Shown piece after piece: positions 37,998-47,198 of a DNA stretch of 64,000 bases; within the stretch, counting starts at the first letter, position 1, and each line of letters opens with the position of its first letter. The notes under the pieces were generated by a model. It saw only the letters and a list, made by a program, of their open reading frames with translations. It did not search any database and was not told where the DNA came from. Position numbers and translations under genes: made by a program. Source of the DNA: Sinomonas susongensis (GTDB taxonomy: Bacteria; Actinomycetota; Actinomycetes; Actinomycetales; Micrococcaceae); the NCBI RefSeq assembly GCF_005877005.1, contig NZ_SSNH01000005.1, forward strand, positions 62,001 to 126,000. Direction: 5' to 3'.

Positions 37998-38657
37998 TCA
38001 ATCGCTCAGCCCGTAGCGGTGCTCCGGCCGTCCCGTCGCCCCGTACCGGAGCTGGATCTCGACCGAACCGTCGTCGGCGAGCGCCGCGAGGTAGCGCTGG
38101 GCAGTGGCGCGCGAGACGCCGACGACGCCGGCGACCTCGGCAGCGGAGAGGAGACGCCCGGCCGCGAGTGCTTCGATCACGGCGGACTCGGTGCCCGAGC
38201 GCGGTCGGCCCTGCGTGCTCGGTTCCCTGGGGGCCATGAGGGCCCGCCGAGCCCGATCGAGACTGGTCTGGTCGAGGGTCCCCGGCGTTCCGAGGAGACG
38301 GCGGTAGCGCGAGTAGCCGCGGAGCACGGTCCCGAGCTCCTCCCCGGCGAAGGGCTTGATGAGGTAGCCGAGGGCGCCGCGGCGCAGAGCGGTCCGGACC
38401 GAGTCCGGGTCGGCCGCTGCGGTGAGCATGAACGTGTCGACGTCGAGACTGCGCAAGAGCTCCAGCCCTGGGGTGTCGGGGAGGTAGACGTCGAGCAGCA
38501 CGAGGTCGGGCCGGAGCGCGTGGACGGCCTGCAGCGCGAGTGCGGCTGTGCCCACCGGGGACAGGGCTGTGAAGCCCGGAGTCGTGTCCACGCGGACTGC
38601 GTGGACACGTGCGACGTGGAAGTCGTCGTCCACGATGAGGACTCTGAAGTCGCTCAC
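37998..38657 (-). CDS. CitB/DcuR-type response regulator
   Basis: A 219-residue two-component regulator. The receiver domain has the acidic pair VDDD (10-12), phosphoacceptor D56 (LVLLDVYLPDTPG), a Thr/Ser in FMLTAAAD and the lysine in YLIKPFAGEE. The C-terminal DNA-binding part is helix-turn-helix (LSAAEVAGVVGVSRATAQRYL), as in CitB/DpiA/DcuR. It starts GTG at 38657, overlapping the kinase stop. It should activate the divergent CitMHS gene in response to citrate or a related acid. Three ATGCGCA repeats at the promoter are candidate sites. Confidence 0.92.
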   Translation of the reverse strand: MSDFRVLIVDDDFHVARVHAVRVDTTPGFTALSPVGTAALALQAVHALRPDLVLLDVYLPDTPGLELLRSLDVDTFMLTAAADPDSVRTALRRGALGYLIKPFAGEELGTVLRGYSRYRRLLGTPGTLDQTSLDRARRALMAPREPSTQGRPRSGTESAVIEALAAGRLLSAAEVAGVVGVSRATAQRYLAALADDGSVEIQLRYGATGRPEHRYGLSD

Positions 38658-40381
38658 GGTGTCGTCCTCCCGACTACCCGCGCGCCGAACACTGCTCCTG
38701 GTCCGCCCGGTCGCCCGGGCGAAATGACCCAGACGTCCCCACCCCGTCGTCGGGCCAGCTGGCGGGCGAGCGGGAGCCCCAGTCCGTGCCCGCCGGGGTC
38801 CTCGAGCCGAAGCTCACTCCCTGCGACGAGCGGGGGAGCGGTGGTGTAGCCCGTCTCGAAGAGGCGTTCGGGAGCGGTCGTCCCGATCCCATCGCCTGAA
38901 TCCGAGACGACGAGGTGCAGTGCGGAGCGGTCGTCGAGAAGTTCGACCTCGACCCAACGCTCGCCACGGTGGTCGGGGGAACCGATGACGGCGGCCCGGA
39001 CGGCGTTGTCGACGAGATTGCCGAGGACTGTCGTGACATCCTGCGGAGCGGCGACAGGATGCCGCACAAGAGTCGCATCCCCGAGCCGAAGGACGACACC
39101 GCGCTCGGCGGCCTCGATGCCCTTCGCCCCCAGGAACGCCTGAAGGGAGGGATCGCCGAGGAGCTCGGCCTGCTCGAGCGGATAGTCGAGGGGGCCCGAG
39201 GCACCCAGCTGCTGCAGGTAGTCACGCGCCTGCGCGGCTTCGCCGATGTCCAGGAGCCCCGCGACGGCGTGGAGCTGGTTGCTGAACTCGTGCCGCTGGG
39301 CGCGGAGCGCCTCGCTCAGGGACCCGACGGCGTCGAGCTGTCGGGTCAGCCGCTGCAGCTCCGTCCGGTCGCGGAGAGTGATGACCCATCCGAGCTCTCG
39401 GGACCCGTGCACGACGCGGCGGGCACTCGCGACGAGGACGCGCTCGCCGACGACCAGCTCCCGGGCCTGGCCATCGGCGGCGGCGGTGGTCGTGAGGGAG
39501 GCCAGGACGTCGGGAACACGCACGGATGCCCACTCGCCGCCGGTGAAGTCCTCGGCGTCGCCGAGCAGGCTCCGAGCCGCACTGTTGACGACGGTCACGC
39601 GTCCAGTCCGCGAGATGCCGATGACCCCCTCGTCGATGCCCCGCAGCACGGCCTCCTGGTCCTGCACGAGTATGCCGATGTCCTCCGGCTCGAGGCCAAG
39701 GGTCAGGTGGGAGAGGCGGCGGCCGAGGGCGAGCGATGCGAGGGCCCCGGCTGTGAGCGCGAGCGCGGCGCTTCCGCCGATCGCTAGCGCTTCGGCGCCA
39801 AGGCCGTCGACGACGCCGGAACGCGCGAAGCCCGTACTGACCTCGCCGACGACGGTTCCTGGGACTTGGCGGGCCCCTTCCGGTGCGAGGACAGGCACTT
39901 TGGCGCCGACCGAGGGACCGAGGGTCCCCGTGTTCCGGACTGTCTCCTCGCGTCCGGCGAGGGCGACGTCGGGTGCGGTGCTCACGCGTTCGCCCAGCCG
40001 AGCGGGGTCCGGATGCGCAAGGCGGAGGCCCTGCTCGTCCGTCACGACGACGAACAGGGCGCCGGTACGCTGCCTGATCGCCTCGGCAGTCGCCATGATC
40101 GGCCCGGCAGCCAGCTCGGCGGCCGGGGGAGTGCCGGCTTCCGCGGCGATGGCCGCCACCTCTCGGCGCAGGTTGGGGTCGGCGGCCACGGCGCGGGCGA
40201 GAATGAGCGCGTTCTGCCCGGCCTCGGTCCACAGGCGCTCGTACGCAAGCCAGAGGTGGGCCCCGGCGGCGAGGACGACGGCGAGCAGGACAGCTGCGAG
40301 CTGGAGGATCAGGACCCGCGTCGAGAAGCGCAGGGCACGCGGACGCTCCCCGCTCGGGGCGCGCGCCGTCGTCGTGCTCAT
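38654..40381 (-). CDS. CitA/DcuS-type sensor histidine kinase
   Basis: A 575-residue membrane sensor. One helix (about 22-43), an extracytoplasmic PAS-like ligand domain (about 45-190), a second helix (about 195-220), a cytosolic PAS (AVLRGIDEGVIGISRTGRVTVVN), then an SpoOB-type kinase core: phosphoacceptor in LRAQRHEFSNQLHAVAGLL, N-box VLGNLVDNAVRAA, and G-boxes SDSGDGIG and GHGLGLPLARQL. This is the citrate/C4-dicarboxylate sensor architecture. ATG at 40381 faces the CitMHS promoter. It is coupled to the response regulator by a GTGA overlap. Confidence 0.93.
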   Translation of the reverse strand: MSTTTARAPSGERPRALRFSTRVLILQLAAVLLAVVLAAGAHLWLAYERLWTEAGQNALILARAVAADPNLRREVAAIAAEAGTPPAAELAAGPIMATAEAIRQRTGALFVVVTDEQGLRLAHPDPARLGERVSTAPDVALAGREETVRNTGTLGPSVGAKVPVLAPEGARQVPGTVVGEVSTGFARSGVVDGLGAEALAIGGSAALALTAGALASLALGRRLSHLTLGLEPEDIGILVQDQEAVLRGIDEGVIGISRTGRVTVVNSAARSLLGDAEDFTGGEWASVRVPDVLASLTTTAAADGQARELVVGERVLVASARRVVHGSRELGWVITLRDRTELQRLTRQLDAVGSLSEALRAQRHEFSNQLHAVAGLLDIGEAAQARDYLQQLGASGPLDYPLEQAELLGDPSLQAFLGAKGIEAAERGVVLRLGDATLVRHPVAAPQDVTTVLGNLVDNAVRAAVIGSPDHRGERWVEVELLDDRSALHLVVSDSGDGIGTTAPERLFETGYTTAPPLVAGSELRLEDPGGHGLGLPLARQLARRRGGDVWVISPGRPGGPGAVFGARVVGRTTP

Positions 40382-40396
40382 GAGCCCATGCTAGGC

Positions 40397-40430
40397 ATGC
40401 GCAGAATGCGCAGAACCTCGTAAATGCGCA
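40397..40430. promoter_or_regulatory. Three ATGCGCA repeats in the citrate promoter region
   Basis: ATGCGCAGA occurs twice in tandem (40397-40405, 40406-40414) and ATGCGCA once more at 40424-40430. They lie between the divergent sensor kinase and CitMHS genes, just upstream of the kinase gene. Response-regulator sites are often short direct repeats, so these are candidate binding sites for the adjacent regulator. Confidence 0.5.
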
Positions 40431-40535
40431 CTAGTCACAGCAAGCTGAGGAAACCCTCGTCTGGCCCTGGTCCCTCGCTACGGTCTGAACCGCGCATCAC
40501 ACCGCGGTGATGCCGCTCACAGAGAGGAGCCAGCG

Positions 40536-41963
40536 ATGCTGGTACTGCTCGGCTTCGCCATGATCGTCGTCTTCATGGCGTTGATCATGACCAAGAAGCT
40601 CACCCCGGTCCTCGCCCTCATCCTCGTGCCGACGGTCTTCGGCCTGTTCGCCGGCGCGGGGCTGGGCATCGGGGACATGGTCCTCACCTCGATGAAGTCG
40701 ATGGCGTCGACGGCGGCCCTGCTGATGTTCGCGATCGTCTACTTCGGGCTCATGATCGACGTCGGCCTGTTCGACCCCCTCGTGAAGTTCATCCTCCGCA
40801 AGCTCGGCAACGACCCCGCCAAGGTCGTCCTCGGCACCGCGCTGCTCGCGACCGCCGTCTCTCTCGACGGCGACGGCTCCACGACCTTCATCCTCACGAC
40901 CGCGGCCATGCTGCCGGTCTACCTTCGCCTCGGACTGAGTCCCGTGGTCCTCACGTGCGTCGCAGGGCTGGCCAACGGGACGATGAACATCCTCCCCTGG
41001 GGCGGCCCCACCGCCCGCGCCGCGGCGGCCCTGAAGATCGACGTGAACGACGTTTTTGTGCCAATGGTCCCGTCGCTGCTTGTCGGCGTCGTGCTGGTCC
41101 TCCTGTTCGCGTGGCAGCTCGGCCTCCGGGAGCGGCGCCGCCTCGCGGCCGAGCGCCCCGAGGTGTGGGGAGCCGGAGGTCTGGGATGGACCGGCACGAG
41201 GGACGGCGCGGGCCGGGAACGCACAACGTCCGGAGGCCCGCTCGCGCTCGCGGACGCGCCGTCGCCGGTGACCACGCTCGTGGGCGACGACTCGATGGCG
41301 GGCACGGCCCTCGACCCGACCCGTCCTACGCTTCGGCCGAAGCTCTTCTGGTTCAACCTCGGCCTCACGGTCGCCATCATGGTGCTCCTTGTAGCAAACC
41401 TGCTCCCGCTGCCCTACGTGTTCATGGTGGGGGCCGCCGTCGCGCTCGTCGTCAACTTCCCGCGGGTCAAGGACCAGGCTGCGCAGCTAGTCGCACACGC
41501 ACCCTCGGTCGTCGCCGTCGTCTCGATGGTGATCGCGGCGTCGGTGCTCACGGGCGTCCTCACCGGCAAGATCGGTGGCACCACGATCGTGCAGGAGATG
41601 TCCTCCTGGCTTGTCTCGATCATCCCGTCCGAGGCGGGCCCGTTCATGGCAGTCATCACCGGCGTCCTCTCGATTCCCATGACGTTCTTCATGAGCAACG
41701 ACGCGTTCTACTTCGGGGTCCTGCCGATCCTCTCCGAGACGGCCGGGCACTACGGGGTGAGCCCAGCGGAGATGGCCCGTGCCTCCATCACCGGCCAGCC
41801 GTTCCACCTGCAGAGCCCGCTCGTCCCAGCGATCCTCCTGCTTGTGTCCCTTGCGAACGTCGAGCTCGGCGACCACCACAAGCTCGTGCTCTGGAGGACC
41901 GCAGTGATCACGCTCGTCATGCTGGGGATCGGCGTCCTGATCGGGGTCATCGGCATCGGCTAG
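40536..41963 (+). CDS. Citrate-Mg2+:H+ (CitMHS) family transporter
   Basis: A 475-residue, about 11-helix transporter. It starts MLVLLGFAMIVVFMALIMTKKL, with SLDGDGSTTFILTTAAM and CVAGLANGTMNILPWGGP (metal-citrate binding loops of the first half) and MTFFMSNDAFYFGVLPIL in the second half. A polar cytosolic loop splits the halves (about 195-270). CitMHS proteins import citrate complexed with divalent metal ions using protons. Regulation by the divergent CitAB-type system is likely. A GAGAGGAG site is 7 bases before the ATG. A hairpin follows the stop. Confidence 0.93.
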   Translation: MLVLLGFAMIVVFMALIMTKKLTPVLALILVPTVFGLFAGAGLGIGDMVLTSMKSMASTAALLMFAIVYFGLMIDVGLFDPLVKFILRKLGNDPAKVVLGTALLATAVSLDGDGSTTFILTTAAMLPVYLRLGLSPVVLTCVAGLANGTMNILPWGGPTARAAAALKIDVNDVFVPMVPSLLVGVVLVLLFAWQLGLRERRRLAAERPEVWGAGGLGWTGTRDGAGRERTTSGGPLALADAPSPVTTLVGDDSMAGTALDPTRPTLRPKLFWFNLGLTVAIMVLLVANLLPLPYVFMVGAAVALVVNFPRVKDQAAQLVAHAPSVVAVVSMVIAASVLTGVLTGKIGGTTIVQEMSSWLVSIIPSEAGPFMAVITGVLSIPMTFFMSNDAFYFGVLPILSETAGHYGVSPAEMARASITGQPFHLQSPLVPAILLLVSLANVELGDHHKLVLWRTAVITLVMLGIGVLIGVIGIG

Positions 41964-41990
41964 GGCCCTCTTCCCCTGGCTGAGCCCCGG

Positions 41991-42036
41991 GCTTCGGACC
42001 TTGCCCCGCGCTTCGGCGCAGGGCAAGGTCCGAAGC
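41991..42036. terminator. Hairpin terminator after CitMHS
   Basis: GCTTCGGACCTTGCCC (41991-42006) pairs perfectly with GGGCAAGGTCCGAAGC (42021-42036). It lies 28 bases after the transporter stop and before gatC. Confidence 0.8.
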
Positions 42037-42115
42037 TCAGGGCAACGGCATCACTCTCGGGCACCGGCACCACTAGACTGGACGGCGATACCTAACCACC
42101 GCACAGGGGAGATCC

Positions 42116-42412
42116 ATGGCTGAGATCACTCGTGACGACGTTGCGCACCTGGCACAGCTGGCGCGCATCGAGATGAGTGCAGACGAACTGGACCGGATGG
42201 CGGGCGAGCTCGCCCACATCGTCGATGCAGTCAAGTCGGTGAGCGAGGTTGCGGGCCCGGACATCCCGGCCACGTCGCATCCGATCGCGCTGCGCAACGT
42301 CTTCCGCGAGGACTCCGTGGGCCACGTGCTCACGCCGACCGAGGCGCTCTCGGGCGCCCCCGACGCCGCGGACGACCGCTTCAAGGTCCCGGCCATCCTG
42401 GACGAGGAGTGA
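42116..42412 (+). CDS. gatC: Asp-tRNA(Asn)/Glu-tRNA(Gln) amidotransferase subunit C
   Basis: A 98-residue GatC. It has the usual [22 protein letters not shown] start and the C-terminal [20 protein letters not shown]. It wraps and stabilises the GatA-GatB complex, which converts Glu-tRNA(Gln) (and Asp-tRNA(Asn)) to the amide form. It is first in a gatCAB operon. An AGGGGAG site precedes the ATG. Its end overlaps or abuts gatA. Confidence 0.95.
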   Translation: MAEITRDDVAHLAQLARIEMSADELDRMAGELAHIVDAVKSVSEVAGPDIPATSHPIALRNVFREDSVGHVLTPTEALSGAPDAADDRFKVPAILDEE

Positions 42413-42420
42413 GCACCCGC

Positions 42421-43965
42421 ATGAACGAGCTGATTGCAAGCACGGCCGCTGAGCTGGCCGAGAAGCTGGCGGCCAAGGAGGTCTCCTCCGAGGAGGTCAC
42501 CCGGGCACACCTCGAGCGGATCGCGGAGGTCGACGGCGGCGAGCGGGGCGTCCACGCGTTCCTGCACGTCAACACCGAGGAGGCCCTCGGCGTCGCCCGC
42601 GAGGTCGACTCCCTCCGTGCCGCTGGAGGCGACGACGCCGCGGAACTCCACCCGCTGGCCGGCGTCCCGATCGCCATCAAGGACCTGATCGTCACCGTGG
42701 GACAGCCGACCACGGCGGGCTCGCGGATGCTCGAGGGCTGGATGAGCCCCTACGACGCGACGGTCATCAAGAAGATCAGGGCCGCGAAGCTCCCGATCCT
42801 CGGCAAGACGAACCTCGACGAGTTCGCGATGGGCTCCTCGACGGAGCACTCTGCCTTCGGGCCGACCCGGAACCCATGGGACCTCGACCGCATCCCGGGC
42901 GGTTCGGGCGGCGGTTCGGCAGCCGCCGTCGCCGCCTTCGAGGCACCGCTCGCGCTAGGCACCGATACGGGCGGCTCGATCCGCCAGCCCGGCGCCGTCA
43001 CCGGCACGGTCGGCGTCAAGCCGACCTACGGGGCCGTCTCCCGCTACGGCGCCATCGCCATGGCGTCGAGCCTCGACCAGATCGGGCCAGTCTCCCGTTC
43101 CGTGCTCGACGCCGCGCTCCTCCAGGAGCTCATCGGCGGACACGACCCGTTCGACTCGACGTCGCTCACCGACTCGTTCGACACGCTCGCCGAGGCGGCG
43201 AGGAACGGCAGCGTCCAGGGCCTCCGGATCGGCGTCGTCAAGGAGCTCGGCGGGGAGGGCTTCCAGCCGGGCGTCGAGGCGCGGTTCCGCGAGGCGCTCG
43301 AACTGCTTCGGGGGGCGGGGGCCGAGGTCGTCGAGGTCTCGTGCCCGAACTTCCAGTACGCCCTCGGGGCGTACTACCTCATCATGCCGTCCGAGGTCTC
43401 CTCCAACCTGGCGAAGTTCGACGGCGTGCGGTACGGCCTCCGCGTCCTGCCGAAGGACGGCCCGCTCACGATCGAGCGGGTGATGGGCGCCACGCGCGCC
43501 GCCGGGTTCGGAGACGAGGCGAAGCGCCGGATCATCCTCGGCACGTATGCGCTCTCGGCCGGCTATTACGACGCCTACTACGGCTCGGCGCAGAAGGTCC
43601 GAACGCTCATCCAGCGCGACTTCGACGCAGCGTTCGCCCAAGCGGATGTGCTCATTTCCCCGACGGCGCCCACGACCGCGTTCCGGCTCGGCGAGAAGCT
43701 CGACGACCCGTTGGCCATGTACCTCAACGACGTCGCGACGATCCCCGCGAACCTCGCGGGCGTCCCGGGCCTGTCCCTCCCGGGCGGGCTCGCGGACGAG
43801 GACGGGCTTCCTGTGGGCATCCAGCTCCTCGCGCCGGCCCGCGAGGACGCGCGCCTCTACAGGGTGGGCGCTGCGTTGGAGTCCCTGCTCGAGGCGCAGT
43901 GGGGCGGCCCGCTGCTGTCCAAGGCGCCTGTTCTCGGGGCCGCGAAGACCGGAGAGGTGAACTGA
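42421..43965 (+). CDS. gatA: Asp/Glu-tRNA amidotransferase subunit A (amidase)
   Basis: A 514-residue amidase that frees ammonia from glutamine. Catalytic Ser-cisSer-Lys residues lie in [11 protein letters not shown] (Lys), [12 protein letters not shown] and [12 protein letters not shown] (Ser). It also has [14 protein letters not shown] chose ATG at 42421, with GAGGAG upstream. A GTG at 42409 that overlaps the gatC stop would add four residues. It follows gatC and ends directly before gatB. Confidence 0.95.
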   Translation: MNELIASTAAELAEKLAAKEVSSEEVTRAHLERIAEVDGGERGVHAFLHVNTEEALGVAREVDSLRAAGGDDAAELHPLAGVPIAIKDLIVTVGQPTTAGSRMLEGWMSPYDATVIKKIRAAKLPILGKTNLDEFAMGSSTEHSAFGPTRNPWDLDRIPGGSGGGSAAAVAAFEAPLALGTDTGGSIRQPGAVTGTVGVKPTYGAVSRYGAIAMASSLDQIGPVSRSVLDAALLQELIGGHDPFDSTSLTDSFDTLAEAARNGSVQGLRIGVVKELGGEGFQPGVEARFREALELLRGAGAEVVEVSCPNFQYALGAYYLIMPSEVSSNLAKFDGVRYGLRVLPKDGPLTIERVMGATRAAGFGDEAKRRIILGTYALSAGYYDAYYGSAQKVRTLIQRDFDAAFAQADVLISPTAPTTAFRLGEKLDDPLAMYLNDVATIPANLAGVPGLSLPGGLADEDGLPVGIQLLAPAREDARLYRVGAALESLLEAQWGGPLLSKAPVLGAAKTGEVN

Positions 43966-45471
43966 ATGTCGGATCCAACGCTGTCCTTCGACGAGGCCAT
44001 GGAGCAGTTCGATCCGGTCCTCGGCTTCGAGGTCCACGTCGAGCTCAACACGAAGACCAAGATGTTCTCCTCGGCCCCGAACGCGTTCGGCGACCATCCG
44101 AACTCGAACGTCAACGAGGTCGACCTCGGCCTCCCCGGCGTCCTTCCCGTCGTCAACAAGGCCGCAGTCGAGTCCTCCATCAAGATCGGCCTCGCGCTCA
44201 ATTGCGAGATCGCCGAGTACTGCCGCTTTGCCCGCAAGAACTACTTCTATCCGGACACCCCGAAGAACTTCCAGACCTCGCAGTACGACGAGCCGATCGC
44301 GCACGACGGCTGGATCGACATCGAGCTCGAGGACGGCGAGGTGTTCCGGGTTGAGATCGAGCGCGCACACATGGAGGAGGACGCCGGCAAGCTGACCCAC
44401 ATGGGCGGCGCGACCGGCCGCATCCAGGGCGCGGAGTATTCGCTGGTCGACTACAACCGGGCCGGCGTCCCGCTCGTCGAAATCGTGACGAAGCCGATCG
44501 TTGGCGCCGGGCGCCGCGCACCGGAGCTCGCCCGGGCCTACGTCTCGGCGATCCGGGAGATCGTGAAGAACCTCGGGGTCTCGGATGCCCGGATGGAGCG
44601 CGGCAACGTCCGGTGCGATGCGAACGTCTCGCTCATGCCGAAGGGCGCCACGAAGTTCGGCATCCGTTCCGAGACGAAGAACGTGAACTCGCTGCGTTCG
44701 GTCGAGCACGCCGTCCGGCACGAGATCCAGCGTCACGCTGCGGTCCTCGCCTCCGGAGGGAAGGTCACCCAGGAGACGCGCCACTGGCACGAGGACACGC
44801 GGACGACGACGGCGGGCCGCCCCAAGAGCGACGCCGACGACTACCGCTACTTCCCTGAGCCGGACCTCGTCCCGATCGTCGCGACCCGGGAGTGGGTCGA
44901 GTCGCTCCGTGCTCAGCTCCCCGAGCCCCCGGCCGAGCGCCGCAAGCGCCTCAAGGCCGCCTGGGGCTACTCTGACCCGGAGTTCCGCGACGTAGTCAAT
45001 GCGGGTGTCATGGACGCCATCGAGGAGACCATCGCCGCGGGCGCGACCCCAGCCGCAGCCAGGAAGTGGTGGATGGGCGAAATCGTCGGCCGCGCGAAGG
45101 TCGCTGACGTCGATCCGGGCGAGCTCGGCGTGACGTCCGAGGCGATCGTCGAGCTCAACGGCCTCGTCGAGGGCGGGAAGCTCAACAACAAGATGGCCGG
45201 GCAGGTCCTCGACGGCGTCATCGCGGGCGAAGGAACCCCGACCCAGGTCATGGAGGCCCGCGGCCTCGTCCTCGTGTCCGACGACGGCGCGCTCCTCGAG
45301 GCGATCGATTCGGCTCTCGCCGCACAGCCCGATGTTGCCGAGAAGATCCGCGGCGGCAAGGTGCAGGCGGTCGGTGCGATCGTCGGCGGCGTCATGAAGG
45401 CGACGCGCGGCCAAGCCGATGCGGGGCGGGTCCGCGAGCTCATCCTGGAGAAGCTCGGGGTCAACGCCTAA
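43966..45471 (+). CDS. gatB: Asp/Glu-tRNA amidotransferase subunit B
   Basis: A 501-residue GatB kinase/amidotransferase. It has [17 protein letters not shown], the metal-binding cysteine-containing [25 protein letters not shown], the conserved EIVTKP, and [19 protein letters not shown]-terminal YqeY-like tail ([20 protein letters not shown]) contacts tRNA. The start directly follows the gatA stop. A 17-bp hairpin lies downstream, fused to a VOC gene remnant. Confidence 0.95.
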   Translation: MSDPTLSFDEAMEQFDPVLGFEVHVELNTKTKMFSSAPNAFGDHPNSNVNEVDLGLPGVLPVVNKAAVESSIKIGLALNCEIAEYCRFARKNYFYPDTPKNFQTSQYDEPIAHDGWIDIELEDGEVFRVEIERAHMEEDAGKLTHMGGATGRIQGAEYSLVDYNRAGVPLVEIVTKPIVGAGRRAPELARAYVSAIREIVKNLGVSDARMERGNVRCDANVSLMPKGATKFGIRSETKNVNSLRSVEHAVRHEIQRHAAVLASGGKVTQETRHWHEDTRTTTAGRPKSDADDYRYFPEPDLVPIVATREWVESLRAQLPEPPAERRKRLKAAWGYSDPEFRDVVNAGVMDAIEETIAAGATPAAARKWWMGEIVGRAKVADVDPGELGVTSEAIVELNGLVEGGKLNNKMAGQVLDGVIAGEGTPTQVMEARGLVLVSDDGALLEAIDSALAAQPDVAEKIRGGKVQAVGAIVGGVMKATRGQADAGRVRELILEKLGVNA

Positions 45472-45514
45472 TACTCGACGGACCACCATCAGCCCAACCT
45501 TCGGCTGAACCCAT

Positions 45515-45552
45515 CAGCCGCCGTGTCCAGAGCTTTCTGGACACGGCGGCTG
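45515..45552 (+). terminator. Hairpin terminator of gatCAB
   Basis: CAGCCGCCGTGTCCAGA (45515-45531) and TCTGGACACGGCGGCTG (45536-45552) form a perfect 17-bp stem with a 4-base loop. It lies 44 bases after gatB. No T-run follows; instead the right arm runs in frame into a VOC fragment. Confidence 0.75.
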
Positions 45553-45647
45553 AGTTCGGAGCCAAGCGAGCGGACCACCAACCGCAGGACGGCGTGATCG
45601 TCTTCTTCGACCCCGCGGGCCACCCGTTCCGCCTCTTCGAGAACTGA
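45534..45647 (+). pseudogene. Remnant of a VOC (glyoxalase-like) protein gene, C-terminal end only
   Basis: Reading from 45534 in frame to TGA at 45645 gives 38 residues including GVIVFFDPAGHPFRLFEN, the exact ending style of actinobacterial VOC/glyoxalase-like proteins (VFLDPAGHPFCL). No start codon or upstream VOC sequence is present, and the first residues lie in the hairpin's right arm. This is a truncated gene end left after a deletion or insertion. It is not expected to be functional. Confidence 0.7.
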
Positions 45648-45746
45648 TCGGGCCGTACCCTCGGGGCCCGGAATTCTTAGGCCCTTCTTAGACCCGGCTT
45701 CCTACGCTGGAACCAGTCCCCGGCCAGATTCGAGCAGAAGGAAGCC

Positions 45747-46247
45747 ATGCCTCCACAGTCCTCCAGCCTCTCGGGGACGCGTGCCGCGCGTGCTCTCGGA
45801 CTCGACTTCCCCGGCGGCGGACATCAGCCGGCCGCGGCCCGGTGGATCGTGGCGACCATCGTGGCGGTCGCCGGTTCCGTTGCGGCGTGCGCGGCACTCG
45901 CCGCACTCGGCGTCGCGCTGTTTCCGGCGACAGCGGGCTACGACCACTTCCGCTTCGCCGACTACACCAAGCTCACGGTCATCGGCGTCGTCGTCGCGTG
46001 CGCGGCGTGGCCCATCGTGACGTGGTTCTCGACGAGCGCGAGGAAGCCGTTCCTCGTGCTCACGGTCCTCGTCACGCTCGGTGGTCTCGCTCCCGACGCA
46101 TGGATCCTCTACAAGGGGCAGCCCGCGGTCGCCGTAGGCATCCTGGTCCTCATGCACGTAGCGATCGCGCTCGTGACCTATCCCGCGCTGGTCCTCATCG
46201 CGCCGCAGCGGAAGCCGGCGCGGCCCGCTGTTCCGCTTCAGCGATAA
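45747..46247 (+). CDS. DUF6069-like membrane protein
   Basis: A 166-residue protein with four predicted helices (about residues 32-56, 73-92, 102-119, 128-152). It reads WIVATIVAVAGSVAACAALAA in helix 1 and VVACAAWPIVTWFS in helix 2. I assign it tentatively to DUF6069, a family of unknown function common in actinobacteria. The ATG has GAAGGAAG about 7 bases upstream. Its last 53 bases overlap the end of the LysR gene on the other strand, so the genes converge. Confidence 0.72.
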   Translation: MPPQSSSLSGTRAARALGLDFPGGGHQPAAARWIVATIVAVAGSVAACAALAALGVALFPATAGYDHFRFADYTKLTVIGVVVACAAWPIVTWFSTSARKPFLVLTVLVTLGGLAPDAWILYKGQPAVAVGILVLMHVAIALVTYPALVLIAPQRKPARPAVPLQR

Positions 46248-47157
46248 GCTCTCCCACCAGCGTTCGGAGCACATCCGCAACGATCTGCACCGAGCGGCGC
46301 CTGGCGTTCTCGGGTCGGATGAGCAGGTCGATGCTGCGGCGAGTCGTGATCCCTTCGAGGGGGCGGAGGACAACGCCGGGCGGCAGGCCGATCGCGGCCG
46401 TGTACCGGGGGAGCAGTCCGAGTACGCCGCCGCCGGCCACGACGGAGGCGACCGACGAGTAGTCGTTGATCCGGTGGGCGACCTCCGGCGCTCGGCTCGC
46501 GACGGCGCCGATCGCCGCGAGCACATCCGCGGGGGAGTACCCCGGGCGGCTCGAGACCCATGGTTCGCCAGCGACGTCGTCCGGTCGAAGCGACGCGAAG
46601 GCGGCTAGCGGGTGGCTGGCCGGCACGGCGACGTCGAACGGCTCCCGGGCGAGCGGCACGACGACAAGCCGATCCTCGGGCCATTCCTCGCTGTGCGCCA
46701 TCCGATGCGCGAGGACCACGTCATAGCGACCGGTGAGCGCGGGGAAGCCATGCTGGGGGACGTCCTCGTCGGCAAGCCGCAAGCGCGGGGCGGAGTCGCG
46801 GTCGGCCGCTCGTGCCGCGAGCCGTGCCGCGAGTCGCCCGAAGAGGGCCTGGCCGGCTGAATGGAACGCGCTCACTGAGACTGTCCCGGCGGGGTCCCCG
46901 TGGTACGCGCCGATGGCGGCGCGGGCGTCGGCCATTGCCCGGACGACGGCGCCGCCAGCGTCCGCAAGGACCTTGCCTGCGTCCGTGAGGACGAGGCTGC
47001 GGCCCTCCTTGCGCGTGAGCGGTACGCCCGCGCTTCGAGTCAGTAGGGCCAGCTGCTGGGAGACGGCCGACGGCGTGACGAGCAACTCCTCCGCGACTGC
47101 CTTGACGCTTCCGAGTTCTCCGAGTTCACGGAGGATCTGCAGTTGCCGGACATCCAT
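46195..47157 (-). CDS. LysR-family transcriptional regulator
   Basis: A 320-residue LysR protein. The N-terminal helix-turn-helix is MDVRQLQILRELGELGSVKAVAEELLVTPSAVSQQLA in pieces (AVAEELLVTPSAVSQQL). The effector domain then runs TVSVSAFHSAGQALFGRLAA to VLGLLPRYTAAIGLPPGV. The effector is unknown. It lies 41 bases downstream of the bacteriocin ABC ATPase gene on the same strand, so it may be at the edge of that operon, but it may equally be an ordinary chromosomal regulator. The 3' end overlaps the DUF6069 gene. Confidence 0.9.
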   Translation of the reverse strand: MDVRQLQILRELGELGSVKAVAEELLVTPSAVSQQLALLTRSAGVPLTRKEGRSLVLTDAGKVLADAGGAVVRAMADARAAIGAYHGDPAGTVSVSAFHSAGQALFGRLAARLAARAADRDSAPRLRLADEDVPQHGFPALTGRYDVVLAHRMAHSEEWPEDRLVVVPLAREPFDVAVPASHPLAAFASLRPDDVAGEPWVSSRPGYSPADVLAAIGAVASRAPEVAHRINDYSSVASVVAGGGVLGLLPRYTAAIGLPPGVVLRPLEGITTRRSIDLLIRPENARRRSVQIVADVLRTLVGELIAEAEQRAAPASAAAR

Positions 47158-47198
47158 GAAGGAATCCTAAATCGTCTGAAGCTACGGTCCCGACTCTG

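Noticed and set aside
45472-45514. Start codon for the VOC remnant in front of the hairpin
   Set aside because: There is no in-frame start with a ribosome site and no VOC N-terminal sequence. It is a fragment only.
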